Shown: positions 1-6,424, numbered from the stretch's first letter. The stretch is 7,541 nt of DNA from Candidatus Sulfotelmatobacter sp. (GCA_030049565.1 JASIKQ010000222.1:1-7541), one strand, 5' to 3'. Notes: generated from the sequence alone by a model not told the origin. Numbers and translations are program-made.

Positions 1-1298
1 CTGACAGTTCCGATGGCCTTGACTGCGCTCTGCGTGTCAGATTGGATCGCGGTGATTTTGTGGCTAATATCCTCGGTGGCTTTGGCGGTCTGCTTGGCGA
101 GTTCCTTGACTTCGTTGGCAACCACGGCAAAGCCTTTGCCCGCTTCGCCAGCGCGGGCGGCCTCAATGGTCGCATTCAGAGCCAAAAGGTTGGTCTGCTG
201 CGCGATCGAGGTGATGACCTTAATGACAACCCCGATCTCTGTTCCTGACTGTCCCAACTTGGCCACGGTGGCATTAGCAGCCCGCGCAGCCTCGACCGCG
301 GTGGAGGCAACTTTGGCGGCCTCATTGGCGTTCTCCGCGATGCTCAAAATCGTCTTGGTCATCTCGCCGGCGCCAGTGGAGAGAGCTTGCAGGTTTTGGG
401 TGACCTGCTCCGTCACTCGCGAAGCGGCATTGGCCTGGGTTGCGGTTTCGGCCGAGTTGGCCGTGATCTGGCGGCTGTCGCCAAGCAGCTGCTGGCTGGC
501 CTCCGCCAGCTTCCGGGTATGGGCGGCAACGCGGCGGAGAAGCTCCTGCAATTTGTCCATGAACAGATTGAAGAGCCGGCCGACCTCGCTCAATTCGTCT
601 TTGCCAAAATTTCCGGCGATCTCCAGACGCTTGGTGACGTCGCCTTCACCTTCAGCAATATCGTGAATCATGCTGGTCAATCGCTGAAGTGACTGAGAGA
701 TGCTTCGCACCAGGGCGAGGCTGCCGCAGCACATCAGCAGGATCGACAAAGCCACGAGCAAATAGACGACGATTTCGAGATGGCGGGAGCGCACGCTGGC
801 CACTTTGGCCTGTTCATCGAGCGCCTGCCCTAATCTGTCCTGATTCTGGGAAATCGCGCGCAGGAATTCTTCGAACGCGGGATTGGCCTTTTCAATAACA
901 GCCTGATGCGATTCGGCGTTGTGCGCGTGCATAAGCAGGTCGGTCACTTCGGCATCGGCTTTGGTTAGTTTGTCGAAAGCCGCGGCAATGGCGGCGTCGC
1001 CCTGTTGCCCAATCTTCGCCCGGGCCTGCTTCGTCAGCACATCAGTTTGCGTCATCAGGGATTCGATAGCGTCGGGATCTCTTTCCTGCACCATTCTTTG
1101 GGTTGCGCCTTGGAGTTTGACCGCGAAGTCGAGCAGGGCAAAGGAATCCTGGCTTTGCGAGCGTGCGGTTGAAGCTACGTTGCTGGACAACGAAACCGAG
1201 ACGTGCAGTAGATAGGAAAGTCCCAGGACCGCGGCCGTTGTAATCAAGACCGAAGCGGCCAGGGCCAGAGTCATCCGCCGCGCAATGCTTAAGTTCAT
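1..1298 (-). CDS. Methyl-accepting chemotaxis protein (3' end beyond window)
   Basis: Transmembrane chemoreceptor that would signal through CheW/CheA. The first 432 codons are visible; the C-terminus lies off the left edge. Translation from ATG at 1298 gives a first membrane helix at about residues 11-32, a roughly 140-residue helical extracytoplasmic region (33-172, resembling a four-helix-bundle sensor), a second membrane helix at about 175-197, a HAMP-like linker (198-252) and a long coiled coil. The signalling hairpin is unmistakable at about residues 365-410, with [20 protein letters not shown] followed by [15 protein letters not shown]. An AGAGGA ribosome site lies about 8 bases before the start. 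The gene follows the Cache-like gene by 25 bases on the same strand, so the two are probably co-transcribed. The ligand cannot be predicted. The family call is secure. Confidence 0.96.
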   Translation of the reverse strand, partial: MNLSIARRMTLALAASVLITTAAVLGLSYLLHVSVSLSSNVASTARSQSQDSFALLDFAVKLQGATQRMVQERDPDAIESLMTQTDVLTKQARAKIGQQGDAAIAAAFDKLTKADAEVTDLLMHAHNAESHQAVIEKANPAFEEFLRAISQNQDRLGQALDEQAKVASVRSRHLEIVVYLLVALSILLMCCGSLALVRSISQSLQRLTSMIHDIAEGEGDVTKRLEIAGNFGKDELSEVGRLFNLFMDKLQELLRRVAAHTRKLAEASQQLLGDSRQITANSAETATQANAASRVTEQVTQNLQALSTGAGEMTKTILSIAENANEAAKVASTAVEAARAANATVAKLGQSGTEIGVVIKVITSIAQQTNLLALNATIEAARAGEAGKGFAVVANEVKELAKQTAKATEDISHKITAIQSDTQSAVKAIGTV

Positions 1299-1323
1299 CT
1301 TTGCATTCCTCTACGGTTCGCAG

Positions 1324-1869
1324 TTAGCGAAGCTTGTCCGCTCTTAATCCGAAGACAATCGAGCCAATCGGCTTTCCTTGGGCGAGGACGGGCAGACCGA
1401 CCTGGATGAGTTGCAGCCCGGTGGAATCATCCAGTTTTACGGGGCCGACCCAGGTTCGACCGCTCATGGGCACTTCATGTTTGGGCATACCTTTATGCGT
1501 CCAATGCTCGGTCTTGGCGTCGAAACCGACTTTGCCGCCGTCGGCGCCGGAGACGAATATCTTCGAAATCACGTCGTCGCGTTTGGACTTGAGATATTCG
1601 GAAAGCGAATTCCTGCCGATGGCGCGCACAAAGGGATCAAACAGCGAGAGGCTGTGCCATTTTTCGTTGGTCATGGTTTTTTCCTCAGGTGAACGGGCGC
1701 TGGAGTTGTAGTTCTTCACCGCGCTGACCACTTCAGGATCGGTGCTATAGGCCTCCAGATGTTTGATCTCGGTGCTCAACTTCGCCTGTAATTCCGCAGG
1801 CGCCTGCGCGAAGGAGATGACGGAACAAATGAGAAGCAGAAACAGGTTTACTCCAGGTTTGAATGTCAT
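1324..1869 (-). CDS. Secreted Cache-like sensory protein
   Basis: A 181-residue protein with a signal peptide: charged start, hydrophobic stretch at about residues 8-20, and probable cleavage after AQA (residue 23). It has no later membrane helix, so the mature product should be free in the periplasm. The middle has helical character, and residues 100-178 look like the core of a Cache/PDC sensor: IFVSGADGGKVGFDAKT, then GRTWVGPVK, then LQLIQVGLPVL and GKPIGSIVFGL, the usual strand pattern ending in a glycine-rich 'IG.IVFGL' turn. It lies directly upstream of the chemoreceptor on the same strand, which suggests it binds a small molecule for that receptor or modulates it. That role is inference. 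The frames of the two genes differ and the chemoreceptor has its own first membrane helix, so this is not a receptor broken by a stop codon. The start has only a weak GAGG about 13 bases upstream. Confidence 0.8.
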   Translation of the reverse strand: MTFKPGVNLFLLLICSVISFAQAPAELQAKLSTEIKHLEAYSTDPEVVSAVKNYNSSARSPEEKTMTNEKWHSLSLFDPFVRAIGRNSLSEYLKSKRDDVISKIFVSGADGGKVGFDAKTEHWTHKGMPKHEVPMSGRTWVGPVKLDDSTGLQLIQVGLPVLAQGKPIGSIVFGLRADKLR

Positions 1870-2190
1870 AGTCGCTAACTGACCTCGTGAGGCTGGATTA
1901 ATGAAATCCGAAGCTCGTTAATCTCTATCGGCAAGGTGCACGCTTGGCATCACTGAAGCGTCACGCGAATTTAGCGCTAAGGTTCGTAACCCCGGCCAAA
2001 GGGGGATCTGGTTTCCTTTTTATGGCAGTGGTTCTGATAGTGCACTGTTCTAGACACCAGGGCACGGGGAGGCGTGCTGTATTTTTGGCTCGGCTGGATT
2101 GGTTCAGCGGCTCTTCTTGGATTCAGCCATAGCGCCTCCCTCCTGCATCTTCATGCCGAACCGAGAGCCTGGTGCGGTAAACTGCTGGCC
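1870..2190. other. Divergent intergenic region, no gene seen
   Basis: About 320 bases separate the start of the Cache-like gene (minus strand) from the preferred start of the M50 protease (plus strand). It must hold promoters for both. I find no convincing -35/-10 pair, RNA gene, repeat or conserved short reading frame. A frame opens at GTG 2074 and joins the protease gene, but its GGGGAGG lies only one base before that GTG and the extra residues do not look like the family N-terminus. Confidence 0.5.
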
Positions 2191-3105
2191 ATGCCTCGAA
2201 GTCAAGGATCGATCCGTTTATTCGGCTTCGCGGGAATCGATGTATTTCTACACTGGTCGTGGTTTCTAGTGGCGGCGTACGAAGTCAGCAGCCGGAAGGG
2301 AAGTTACTCTTCACTGACCTGGAACGTGCTGGAGTATCTGGCGCTCTTTCTGATTGTGACGCTGCATGAGTTCGGCCACGCCCTGGCCTGCCGGCAAGTC
2401 GGAGGTACTGCGGATCACATTGTGTTGTGGCCGCTGGGCGGAGTGGCGTATGTGAATCCTCCGCAAAGGCCGGGAGCGACACTGTGGAGCATCGCCGCCG
2501 GACCGCTGGTAAATGTGGCGCTCTTGGTAATTCTTTCCATAGGCGCCAACATCAGTCATTCCAGCGGATGGTTGCAGGGCGCGCCCGATCTGCGTGCGCT
2601 GCTGAACGCGATCACGGCCATTAATTTCTGGCTGCTGGTTTTCAATCTGCTTCCGATTTATCCGCTCGATGGCGGGCAGATTCTGCGCTCGCTCTTATGG
2701 TTTGTGCTCGGGCGGGCGCGCAGCCTGATGGCGGCGGCGGTGATCGGCCTGCTGGGCGCAGCAGGGTTCATATTCCTGGCCATCCGGGCGCAATCGGTTT
2801 GGATCGCCGCCATCTCGGTTTTCGTGCTCATGAATTGTTGGGGCGGACTTCAGCATGCGCGAGCGCTCTCGCGTTTTGCCCAATTGCCACGGCGCCAGGA
2901 TTTCATCTGCCCGGCATGTAAAGCTTCGCCGCCCATGGGCGAGTTCTGGAAGTGTGGGCAATGCCGGCAGCCATTCGACACCTTTGTGACTGGAGGTGTA
3001 TGTCCGCAATGCGGCGCGCGCTTTGATGTAACCCGCTGTCTCGATTGCGGAGCCTTGCACCCGATGCACGAGTGGAGTGGCGCTGTGACCATCGATGCGC
3101 GATGA
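2191..3105 (+). CDS. M50 family (site-2-protease-like) membrane metallopeptidase with C-terminal zinc ribbons
   Basis: Intramembrane zinc protease of the site-2 protease/SpoIVFB group, 304 residues from ATG 2191. That start gives MPRSQGSIRLFGFAGIDVFL, the usual beginning of the family just before the first membrane segment ('LHWSWFLVA'). The active-site motif HEFGH is at residues 59-63, and the third zinc ligand is in NLLPIYPLDGGQ, with Asp at residue 160. Several hydrophobic segments give a polytopic membrane protein. After the membrane part come two compact cysteine clusters: CPAC (240-243) with CGQC (255-258), and CPQC (271-274) with CLDC (283-286), typical of paired zinc ribbons. They should lie in the cytosol and could recognise a substrate or partner; the role is inference. 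Family members cleave membrane-bound regulators such as anti-sigma factors. An ECF-type sigma factor lies about 0.8 kb away, but no link is shown. An in-frame GTG at 2074 would add 39 residues and is less likely. Confidence 0.93.
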   Translation: MPRSQGSIRLFGFAGIDVFLHWSWFLVAAYEVSSRKGSYSSLTWNVLEYLALFLIVTLHEFGHALACRQVGGTADHIVLWPLGGVAYVNPPQRPGATLWSIAAGPLVNVALLVILSIGANISHSSGWLQGAPDLRALLNAITAINFWLLVFNLLPIYPLDGGQILRSLLWFVLGRARSLMAAAVIGLLGAAGFIFLAIRAQSVWIAAISVFVLMNCWGGLQHARALSRFAQLPRRQDFICPACKASPPMGEFWKCGQCRQPFDTFVTGGVCPQCGARFDVTRCLDCGALHPMHEWSGAVTIDAR

Positions 3106-3162
3106 CGCGGAAAAACCCTTGCCGGAGGAACCCGAAGGAGTGAAAGCCGGCGTGGCGAAGTC

Positions 3163-3783
3163 CTAATATTTCCGCAGCACTCCAATCACCCGCCCTTGAA
3201 TTTCCACCGACTCCGCTGGCACGATAATCGGCTGCATATTTGCGTTCGAAGGTTGCAGGCGGATATTGTCGCCCTCCCGATAGAAGCGTTTTAGCGTGGC
3301 GTCGTCGCGATTCACCACCGCGACCACGATGTCGCCGCTGTGAGCGGTCTTCAGTTTTTCCACCAACACGTAATCACCGTCGAGGATGGCTTCGTCCTGC
3401 ATGGAGTCGCCGCGCACTTCAAGCACAAAGACTTCTTTCGAGCGCACAAAATCGGCGAGCGAAATGGTTTCGTTGTTCGGCACAGCCTCGATGGGCAAGC
3501 CCGCGGCGATGCGGCCGACCAGAGGCAGAATTACTCCGGTATTGACGCTCATCGCCTGTTTGAGCCGGCCTTTGGGCGGCAGCAGATCGATGGAGCGGCT
3601 GCGGTTGTAGTCGCGGGTGAGCAGTCCTTTTTTCTCGAGATTGGTGATGTGCTTGTGCACCGTGGCCAGGGAGTTCAGCTTGAGGCCGTTGCCGATCTCC
3701 TCAAACGATGGAGAATATCCATGCTCGGCCACGAACCGAGAGATGAAGTCATAGACTTCGCGTTGCCTGCGCGTAATCGCCAT
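3163..3783 (-). CDS. lexA: LexA repressor (SOS response regulator)
   Basis: Transcriptional repressor of DNA-damage genes that inactivates itself by RecA-stimulated self-cleavage. The 206 residues equal the normal length of the family. The N-terminal winged helix (about 1-68) begins MAITRRQREVYDFI and has the recognition-helix region SFEEIGNGLKLNSLATVHKH (26-45). The cleavage bond is Ala94-Gly95 in GRIAAGLP. The catalytic dyad is Ser127 in RGDSM and Lys165 in ATLKRF. All functional residues are present, so the protein should be active. It is transcribed divergently from the sigma factor gene and convergently with the M50 protease gene. There is no ribosome site before the ATG, and the promoter predicted upstream would put the transcript start at the ATG itself. 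Confidence 0.97.
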   Translation of the reverse strand: MAITRRQREVYDFISRFVAEHGYSPSFEEIGNGLKLNSLATVHKHITNLEKKGLLTRDYNRSRSIDLLPPKGRLKQAMSVNTGVILPLVGRIAAGLPIEAVPNNETISLADFVRSKEVFVLEVRGDSMQDEAILDGDYVLVEKLKTAHSGDIVVAVVNRDDATLKRFYREGDNIRLQPSNANMQPIIVPAESVEIQGRVIGVLRKY

Positions 3784-3789
3784 GCCAGC

Positions 3790-3818
3790 ATTGTTGGCGA
3801 ATATAAGGCGAATGTCAA
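3790..3818 (-). promoter_or_regulatory. lexA promoter, predicted leaderless
   Basis: On the minus strand a perfect TTGACA (3813-3818) is followed after exactly 17 bases by AACAAT (3790-3795), four of six matches to TATAAT. Only six bases separate the -10 box from the lexA ATG, so a normal start about seven bases downstream falls on the A of the ATG. No Shine-Dalgarno sequence is present, which fits a leaderless mRNA. Confidence 0.65.
3796..3813 (-). promoter_or_regulatory. Candidate LexA self-operator (direct repeat)
   Basis: The heptamer ATTCGCC occurs twice on the minus strand (3807-3813 and 3796-3802) with an 11-base period, one helical turn, and fills the spacer between the lexA -35 and -10 boxes. 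Alphaproteobacterial LexA binds a direct repeat GTTC-N7-GTTC with the same period, and this site reads ATTC-N7-ATTC. The position is ideal for autorepression. LexA binding is inferred from this resemblance and placement. Confidence 0.5.
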
Positions 3819-3871
3819 GAGGGAAGTGGATATAGATCGCAGAGTTCAGGGCTGGCCCATGGTCGAATCTC

Positions 3872-3877
3872 TACAAT
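3872..3877 (+). promoter_or_regulatory. Possible -10 element for the sigma factor gene
   Basis: TACAAT, five of six matches to the consensus, lies 42 bases before the GTG start of the sigma gene. No good -35 box is found at 16-18 bases, so the promoter may be weak, activator-dependent or read by another sigma factor. Confidence 0.3.
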
Positions 3878-3919
3878 ATTTCCGGCCTCCATTCGTCTAC
3901 AGGAGTGGATGGATGAGCT

Positions 3920-4507
3920 GTGAGCGTCGCTGCAATGGCTGAGGGCGAGCAAGATCGCCAGATTTCCGAGGTCGTGGCGAAACAACGATCCCGGCTGCGC
4001 AACTTCATACGCAGCCGTGTGCCGGACGACGCCGACGCGGAAGACCTGCTGCAGGAAGTCTTCTACGAGCTGGTGGAAGCTAACCGTCTGCTCATGCCGA
4101 TCGAGTACGTGACTGGCTGGCTTTTTCGCGTGGCGCGCAATCGCATCACGGACTGGTTTCGCAAGAAGAAGCCGGAACTGTTCAGCGACGAGGCCGTCGA
4201 AGACGAAGACGGCGAGTTGCTGCGGATGGAAGATTTGTTGCCGTCGCCGGATGCGGGGCCGGAGGCGGAGTACTTCCGCAACCTGCTGCTGGAGGAGTTG
4301 GAAGATGCGCTCGATGAGCTGCCGGATGAACAACGGGAAGTGTTCCTCGCGCACGAATTGGAAGGGCGCAGCTTCAAGGAACTGTCGGCCGAAAACGGCG
4401 TAAGCGTCAATACGCTGCTCTCGCGCAAACGCTACGCGGTGCTGCATCTGCGGGAGCGGTTGCAGAGCGTTTACGAAGAGTTTAGTGAGTTCACGAAGAA
4501 GAAGTGA
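3920..4507 (+). CDS. ECF-type sigma-70 family RNA polymerase sigma factor
   Basis: Alternative sigma factor of 195 residues with only the two domains of the extracytoplasmic-function group. Sigma-2 spans about residues 23-85, with the core-binding segment DADAEDLLQEVFYEL (37-51) and the -10-recognising WLFRVARNRITDWF (67-80). An acidic linker with poor conservation follows (86-120). Sigma-4 spans about 124-182, with LDELPDEQREVFLAHELEG and the helix-turn-helix SFKELSAENGVSVNTLLSRK. The start is uncertain: GTG 3920 gives the longest frame, ATG 3935 is in frame and would remove five residues. AGGAG at 3901-3905 is 14 bases from the GTG but 7 from an out-of-frame ATG at 3913. No classical zinc-type anti-sigma gene follows; instead a small membrane protein starts 10 bases after the stop. 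The target promoters are unknown. Confidence 0.93.
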   Translation: MSVAAMAEGEQDRQISEVVAKQRSRLRNFIRSRVPDDADAEDLLQEVFYELVEANRLLMPIEYVTGWLFRVARNRITDWFRKKKPELFSDEAVEDEDGELLRMEDLLPSPDAGPEAEYFRNLLLEELEDALDELPDEQREVFLAHELEGRSFKELSAENGVSVNTLLSRKRYAVLHLRERLQSVYEEFSEFTKKK

Positions 4508-4517
4508 GGATACGATT

Positions 4518-4856
4518 ATGAGAAAGAAAATTTTCTGGATCGCTCCGCTGGCGATTCTGGCGATGGTGCTTTTCGTTATCGTTGGCGGCGAAGTGGTGAA
4601 GCTCTTGTGGAACTGGCTGCTGCCGGGGCTGTTCGGATGGCGGCTGATTACGTTTTGGCAAGCCGTCGTGCTGCTGGCCCTGTGCCGGATTCTGTTCGGA
4701 GGCTTCCGCTTTCGTGGCCCGCGCCGCTACAATTTTCGGCGGCGCATGCGTGAGCGCTGGGAGAACATGACGCCCGAGGAGCGCGAAAGGCTTCGCCAAC
4801 GCTGGCAAGAACGCTGCGGAGGATTTGAGCCGCCGCAAGCCAGGACCACGCCGTGA
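4518..4856 (+). CDS. Small two-helix membrane protein, probable sigma factor partner
   Basis: A 112-residue protein with two hydrophobic segments (about 5-24 and 43-61) joined by the tryptophan-rich WNWLLPGLFGW (31-41), followed by an arginine-rich cytosolic tail with RERWENMTPEERERLRQRW (78-96). From memory, similar small proteins (WNWL.P.LFG...TFWQA...ILFGGF, then MTPEER) recur next to ECF sigma genes in Bacteroidota and Acidobacteriota; they have no assigned function. The MTPEERE.L stretch also resembles helices of CpxP/Spy-like and DUF3106 proteins. The start at ATG 4518 has a GAGGA site overlapping the sigma stop codon at good spacing; an upstream in-frame GTG at 4485 lies inside the sigma gene and is unlikely. 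Close coupling suggests control of the sigma factor at the membrane, which is inference. Confidence 0.82.
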   Translation: MRKKIFWIAPLAILAMVLFVIVGGEVVKLLWNWLLPGLFGWRLITFWQAVVLLALCRILFGGFRFRGPRRYNFRRRMRERWENMTPEERERLRQRWQERCGGFEPPQARTTP

Positions 4857-4964
4857 GCAATTCTTGGAGCCTTAGAGTGATTTGTTGAAACGCTTGCCGG
4901 GCACGGATCACTATTAAACATTAGTGCGGGTGCAATTAACACGGAGAGACTCGGGAGGCTCGCT

Positions 4965-5321
4965 ATGGCTACGAATCCGGTTGCCGGCATTGCTGGGCTA
5001 AGGGTCGCCTCGAGCAAGAGGCTGCCGCAAACGACGGTCCGGGCCGCGGGCCTTATCGCGTCCGCCACATCAGCGGAGATGGAGCGCACGATTCGCCGCC
5101 TGATTCCGGAGTTCAAACGCGTGGTGTTAGACGTGTCGAATGTGGACTACATCGATGACTCCGGGGTTGGCGTGCTGGTGAATGTTTACCTGCAAGCGAG
5201 AACGGCGGGCTGCGATCTGGAGATTGCCAATCCAAAGCCGCGCCTGAAAGACAGGTGGCGGAGCTGGCTGCGATCGGTGTTTGAAGGCCATGACGAGTAC
5301 TTGGGGGTGACACCGGATTAG
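4965..5321 (+). CDS. STAS-domain protein, anti-sigma factor antagonist (SpoIIAA/RsbV-like)
   Basis: A 118-residue single-domain STAS protein. The core RVVLDVSNVDYIDDSGVGVL (52-71) carries the conserved Asp-Ser-Gly, with Ser66 at the position that partner kinases phosphorylate in SpoIIAA/RsbV. The following helix (LVNVYLQARTAGCDLEIANP) and the last segment (LKDRWRSWLRSVFEGHDEYL) fit the fold. In the known pathway the unphosphorylated protein releases a sigma factor from its anti-sigma kinase. No kinase or phosphatase gene is in view, so the partner is unknown. The first 20 residues are longer and less conserved than usual. GGGAGG about seven bases before the ATG supports this start. The 108-base gap to the preceding gene suggests its own promoter, though none is clear. 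Confidence 0.88.
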   Translation: MATNPVAGIAGLRVASSKRLPQTTVRAAGLIASATSAEMERTIRRLIPEFKRVVLDVSNVDYIDDSGVGVLVNVYLQARTAGCDLEIANPKPRLKDRWRSWLRSVFEGHDEYLGVTPD

Positions 5322-5430
5322 TGCGTTGAGGCGTTTAGGAGGCGTGAGCGAATCCGAGCGTAGCGAGGGAAGCGGGGAGCCTCCTGCCGAAATCCTGAGC
5401 CGCGCTTTCTGTGGCGAAGGATCTCCCACC
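5322..5430. other. Intergenic stretch with inverted repeats and repeat debris
   Basis: No gene is seen. AGGAGGC (5337-5343) pairs with GCCTCCT (5379-5385) across a 35-base loop that includes GAGCGAATCCGAGCGTAGCG. Then AAATCCTGAGC...GCGAAGGATCTCCC (about 5390-5427) has the same plan as inserts found inside the 5S remnants near 5570 and 6490. TTGAGGCGTTT at 5326-5336 recurs exactly at 5486-5496, which may mark a local duplication. No T-tract marks a standard terminator for the STAS gene. Confidence 0.45.
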
Positions 5431-5475
5431 AAAAGGAAAGAGCCAAGCTGATTTCTCAACGTGGCTCTTAATTTA
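5431..5475 (-). terminator. rrn-type terminator hairpin, copy 1
   Basis: Arms 5438-5451 and 5456-5469 enclose a TTTC loop (GAAA on the minus strand). The 14-bp stem has two mismatches. On the minus strand it ends in the T-rich TTTCCTTTT, as an intrinsic terminator should, directly after the 5S-like TTGCCGGCA. On the plus strand it is followed by AATTTAT and may weakly terminate the STAS transcript. Confidence 0.6.
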
Positions 5476-5640
5476 TGCCGGCAACTTGAGGCGTTTGCGC
5501 GGCCCATTCGGCAGCCTCATTTCATTTCGGCTGCTCAGGGCAAGCTAAAAACCGAGCCGCGCGCCGAAATCCCGAGCGTTCTTTGCGAGGGAGCTCACCC
5601 CACACACTTGGCGCGTGCAGTACCATCGGCCCGGCGGGGC
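5476..5640 (-). pseudogene. 5S rRNA 3'-half remnant, copy 1 (interrupted)
   Basis: On the minus strand, 5640-5594 reads GCCCCGCCGGGCCGATGG, then TACTGCACGCGCCAAGTGTG and TGGGG. This is the loop E/helix IV part of bacterial 5S rRNA. The extreme 3' end, GTTGCCGGCA, is at 5485-5476. The two are separated by about 108 foreign bases (5486-5593), so it cannot make a working 5S. The 5' half is absent. The homology comes from recognising conserved 5S segments, not from an alignment search. Confidence 0.65.
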
Positions 5641-5643
5641 TGT

Positions 5644-5821
5644 GGCGCGGGCGCCCTCGCCCGCGAAAGCTTGTGGTCACAGGTCTTTTTGGGAGGCCCA
5701 AGATTCCGACCGAAAAATTCACAGCTTCGATGTTCGGTTATCACAGACCGAAAAAGTCCGGGGTTTTTACACTATCTCACTATGGCAGACGGAGCATGGC
5801 GGGCGAGGGCGCCCGCCCTAC
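5644..5821. repeat. Inverted pair of REP palindromes (REPIN-like), unit 1
   Basis: A GC-rich palindrome at 5644-5665 (core GCGGGCGCCCTCGCCCGC) and its inverted copy at 5797-5821 (core GCGGGCGAGGGCGCCCGC, then CCTAC) are about 131 bases apart. Parts of the spacer recur in unit 2: AAAGCTTG after the first palindrome, GAAAAATTCACA, and TGTTCGGTTATCACAGAC. As single-stranded DNA or RNA the two ends could pair into one long stem. The second palindrome lies just before the RAYT gene, as expected for the substrate repeats of that family. Confidence 0.8.
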
Positions 5822-5844
5822 GCAGCCGTCCCTGGTCCATTCTT

Positions 5845-6372
5845 ATGTCTGGCGCGACGCCACTCGCCAAATATCCATACCGCAGGCGATTGCCCCATTT
5901 GCAGCGGGCCGATGCGGACTTGTTTGTGACCTTTTGCAGCGCCCGGTGGAAGTTACCGTTTGAGGCGCGGGACCTGGTGCTGGAGCACTGTTTGCGCGAG
6001 GGCGGAGCGGGCGGGGGCGCCCGGTCTACAATCAAGGCTCGACTTCATCTGTATGCGGTCGTAGTTATGCCGGATCATGTGCATCTGCTGTTGCGGCCGC
6101 TTCGCGGAGAGGACGGGTGGCCGTTTCCCCTGGTTAACATGCTGCAGTGCTTGAAAGGAGCGACGGCGCACCGCATCAACGGGCTTCTCGGCCGCTCGGG
6201 GCCGGTGTGGGAAGAAGAGTCGTTCGACCACGTATTGCGGTCGGACGAGAGTTTGAAGGAAACGGCGGAGTACATTCGACAAAATCCGGTGAGAAGAGGA
6301 TTAGTGACGAAACCCGAGGAGTATCGGTGGTTGTGGACGGATCCGGAGGTGGGGCTATTTCGCGGATCTTGA
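5845..6372 (+). CDS. REP-associated tyrosine transposase (RAYT, Y1/IS200-like)
   Basis: Single-strand DNA nuclease/transposase of the Y1 HUH superfamily, 175 residues from ATG 5845, a normal length. It begins YRRRLPHLQRADADLFVTFC (12-31), the RAYT N-terminal signature. The metal-binding HUH motif is in MPDHVHLLL (His78, His80) and the catalytic tyrosine is Tyr143 in AEYIRQNPVRRGL, followed by EEYRW. All catalytic residues are present. RAYTs cut and join REP palindromes and are thought to spread them; most are single-copy and domesticated. The frame is open back to 5461, but that part runs through repeats; ATG 5782 lies just ahead of the second palindrome and is a less likely start. No ribosome site is evident. 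An unusual insert, about residues 52-63 (GGAGGGARSTIK), is encoded by a REP-like sequence. Confidence 0.9.
   Translation: MSGATPLAKYPYRRRLPHLQRADADLFVTFCSARWKLPFEARDLVLEHCLREGGAGGGARSTIKARLHLYAVVVMPDHVHLLLRPLRGEDGWPFPLVNMLQCLKGATAHRINGLLGRSGPVWEEESFDHVLRSDESLKETAEYIRQNPVRRGLVTKPEEYRWLWTDPEVGLFRGS
6006..6033 (+). repeat. REP-like sequence inside the transposase gene
   Basis: AGCGGGCGGGGGCGCCCG followed by GTCTACAATC closely matches the intergenic REP at 6394-6418 plus its flank (GGCGGGCGAGGGCGCCCG, then CCCTACAATC). It is read in frame as a glycine-rich loop between the helix LVLEHCLRE and the strand HLYAVVVMPDH. Confidence 0.6.
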
Positions 6373-6393
6373 GTTCGTACGAGCACTAGCAGT

Positions 6394-6418
6394 TGGCGGG
6401 CGAGGGCGCCCGCCCTAC
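6394..6418 (+). repeat. REP palindrome downstream of the RAYT gene
   Basis: All 25 bases from TGGCGGGCGAGG to GCCCTAC are identical to 5797-5821 and in the same orientation. It stands 21 bases after the transposase stop codon and 6 bases before the second hairpin module. The following ACAATC makes a TACAAT at the repeat edge. Confidence 0.85.
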
Positions 6419-6424
6419 AATCGA

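Larger units (their letters stand above)
5644..6418 (+). mobile_element. REP/RAYT unit 1
   Basis: A transposase gene with a REP pair before it and another REP copy 21 bases after it (6394-6418) forms a unit like those described for RAYT genes, which are normally flanked by the palindromes they act on. No target-site duplication could be identified, so the true ends are uncertain. The adjoining 5S/terminator module may belong to the same repeat. Confidence 0.55.

Noticed and set aside
13..666. Long plus-strand open frame
   Set aside because: Antisense shadow of the chemoreceptor gene. Its translation has no domain character, while the minus strand gives the full signalling signature.
1298..1330. 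Cache-like gene and chemoreceptor as one gene split by a stop codon or frameshift
   Set aside because: The frames differ, the first gene has its own signal peptide, and the second has a ribosome site, start codon and first membrane helix.
1807..1869. Lipoprotein signal (LLIC) in the Cache-like protein
   Set aside because: Isoleucine before the cysteine breaks the lipobox rule, and a good AQA cleavage site follows.
2074..2190. GTG start adding 39 residues to the M50 protease
   Set aside because: The ribosome-site-like GGGGAGG is one base from the GTG, and the family N-terminus matches the ATG at 2191.
3106..3162. Terminator between the M50 gene and lexA
   Set aside because: Only a 5-bp GCCGG/CCGGC stem with a loop of about 20 bases. 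A short T-run exists on the minus strand but the stem is too weak to call.
3340..3942. Plus-strand open frame across lexA and the intergenic region
   Set aside because: Antisense to a complete, canonical LexA; no recognisable protein.
5461..5844. N-terminal extension of the transposase by 128 residues
   Set aside because: The extension translates the hairpin, 5S remnant and both REP palindromes. Known RAYTs start near the YRRRLPH motif, and the second copy supports a start just after the REP.
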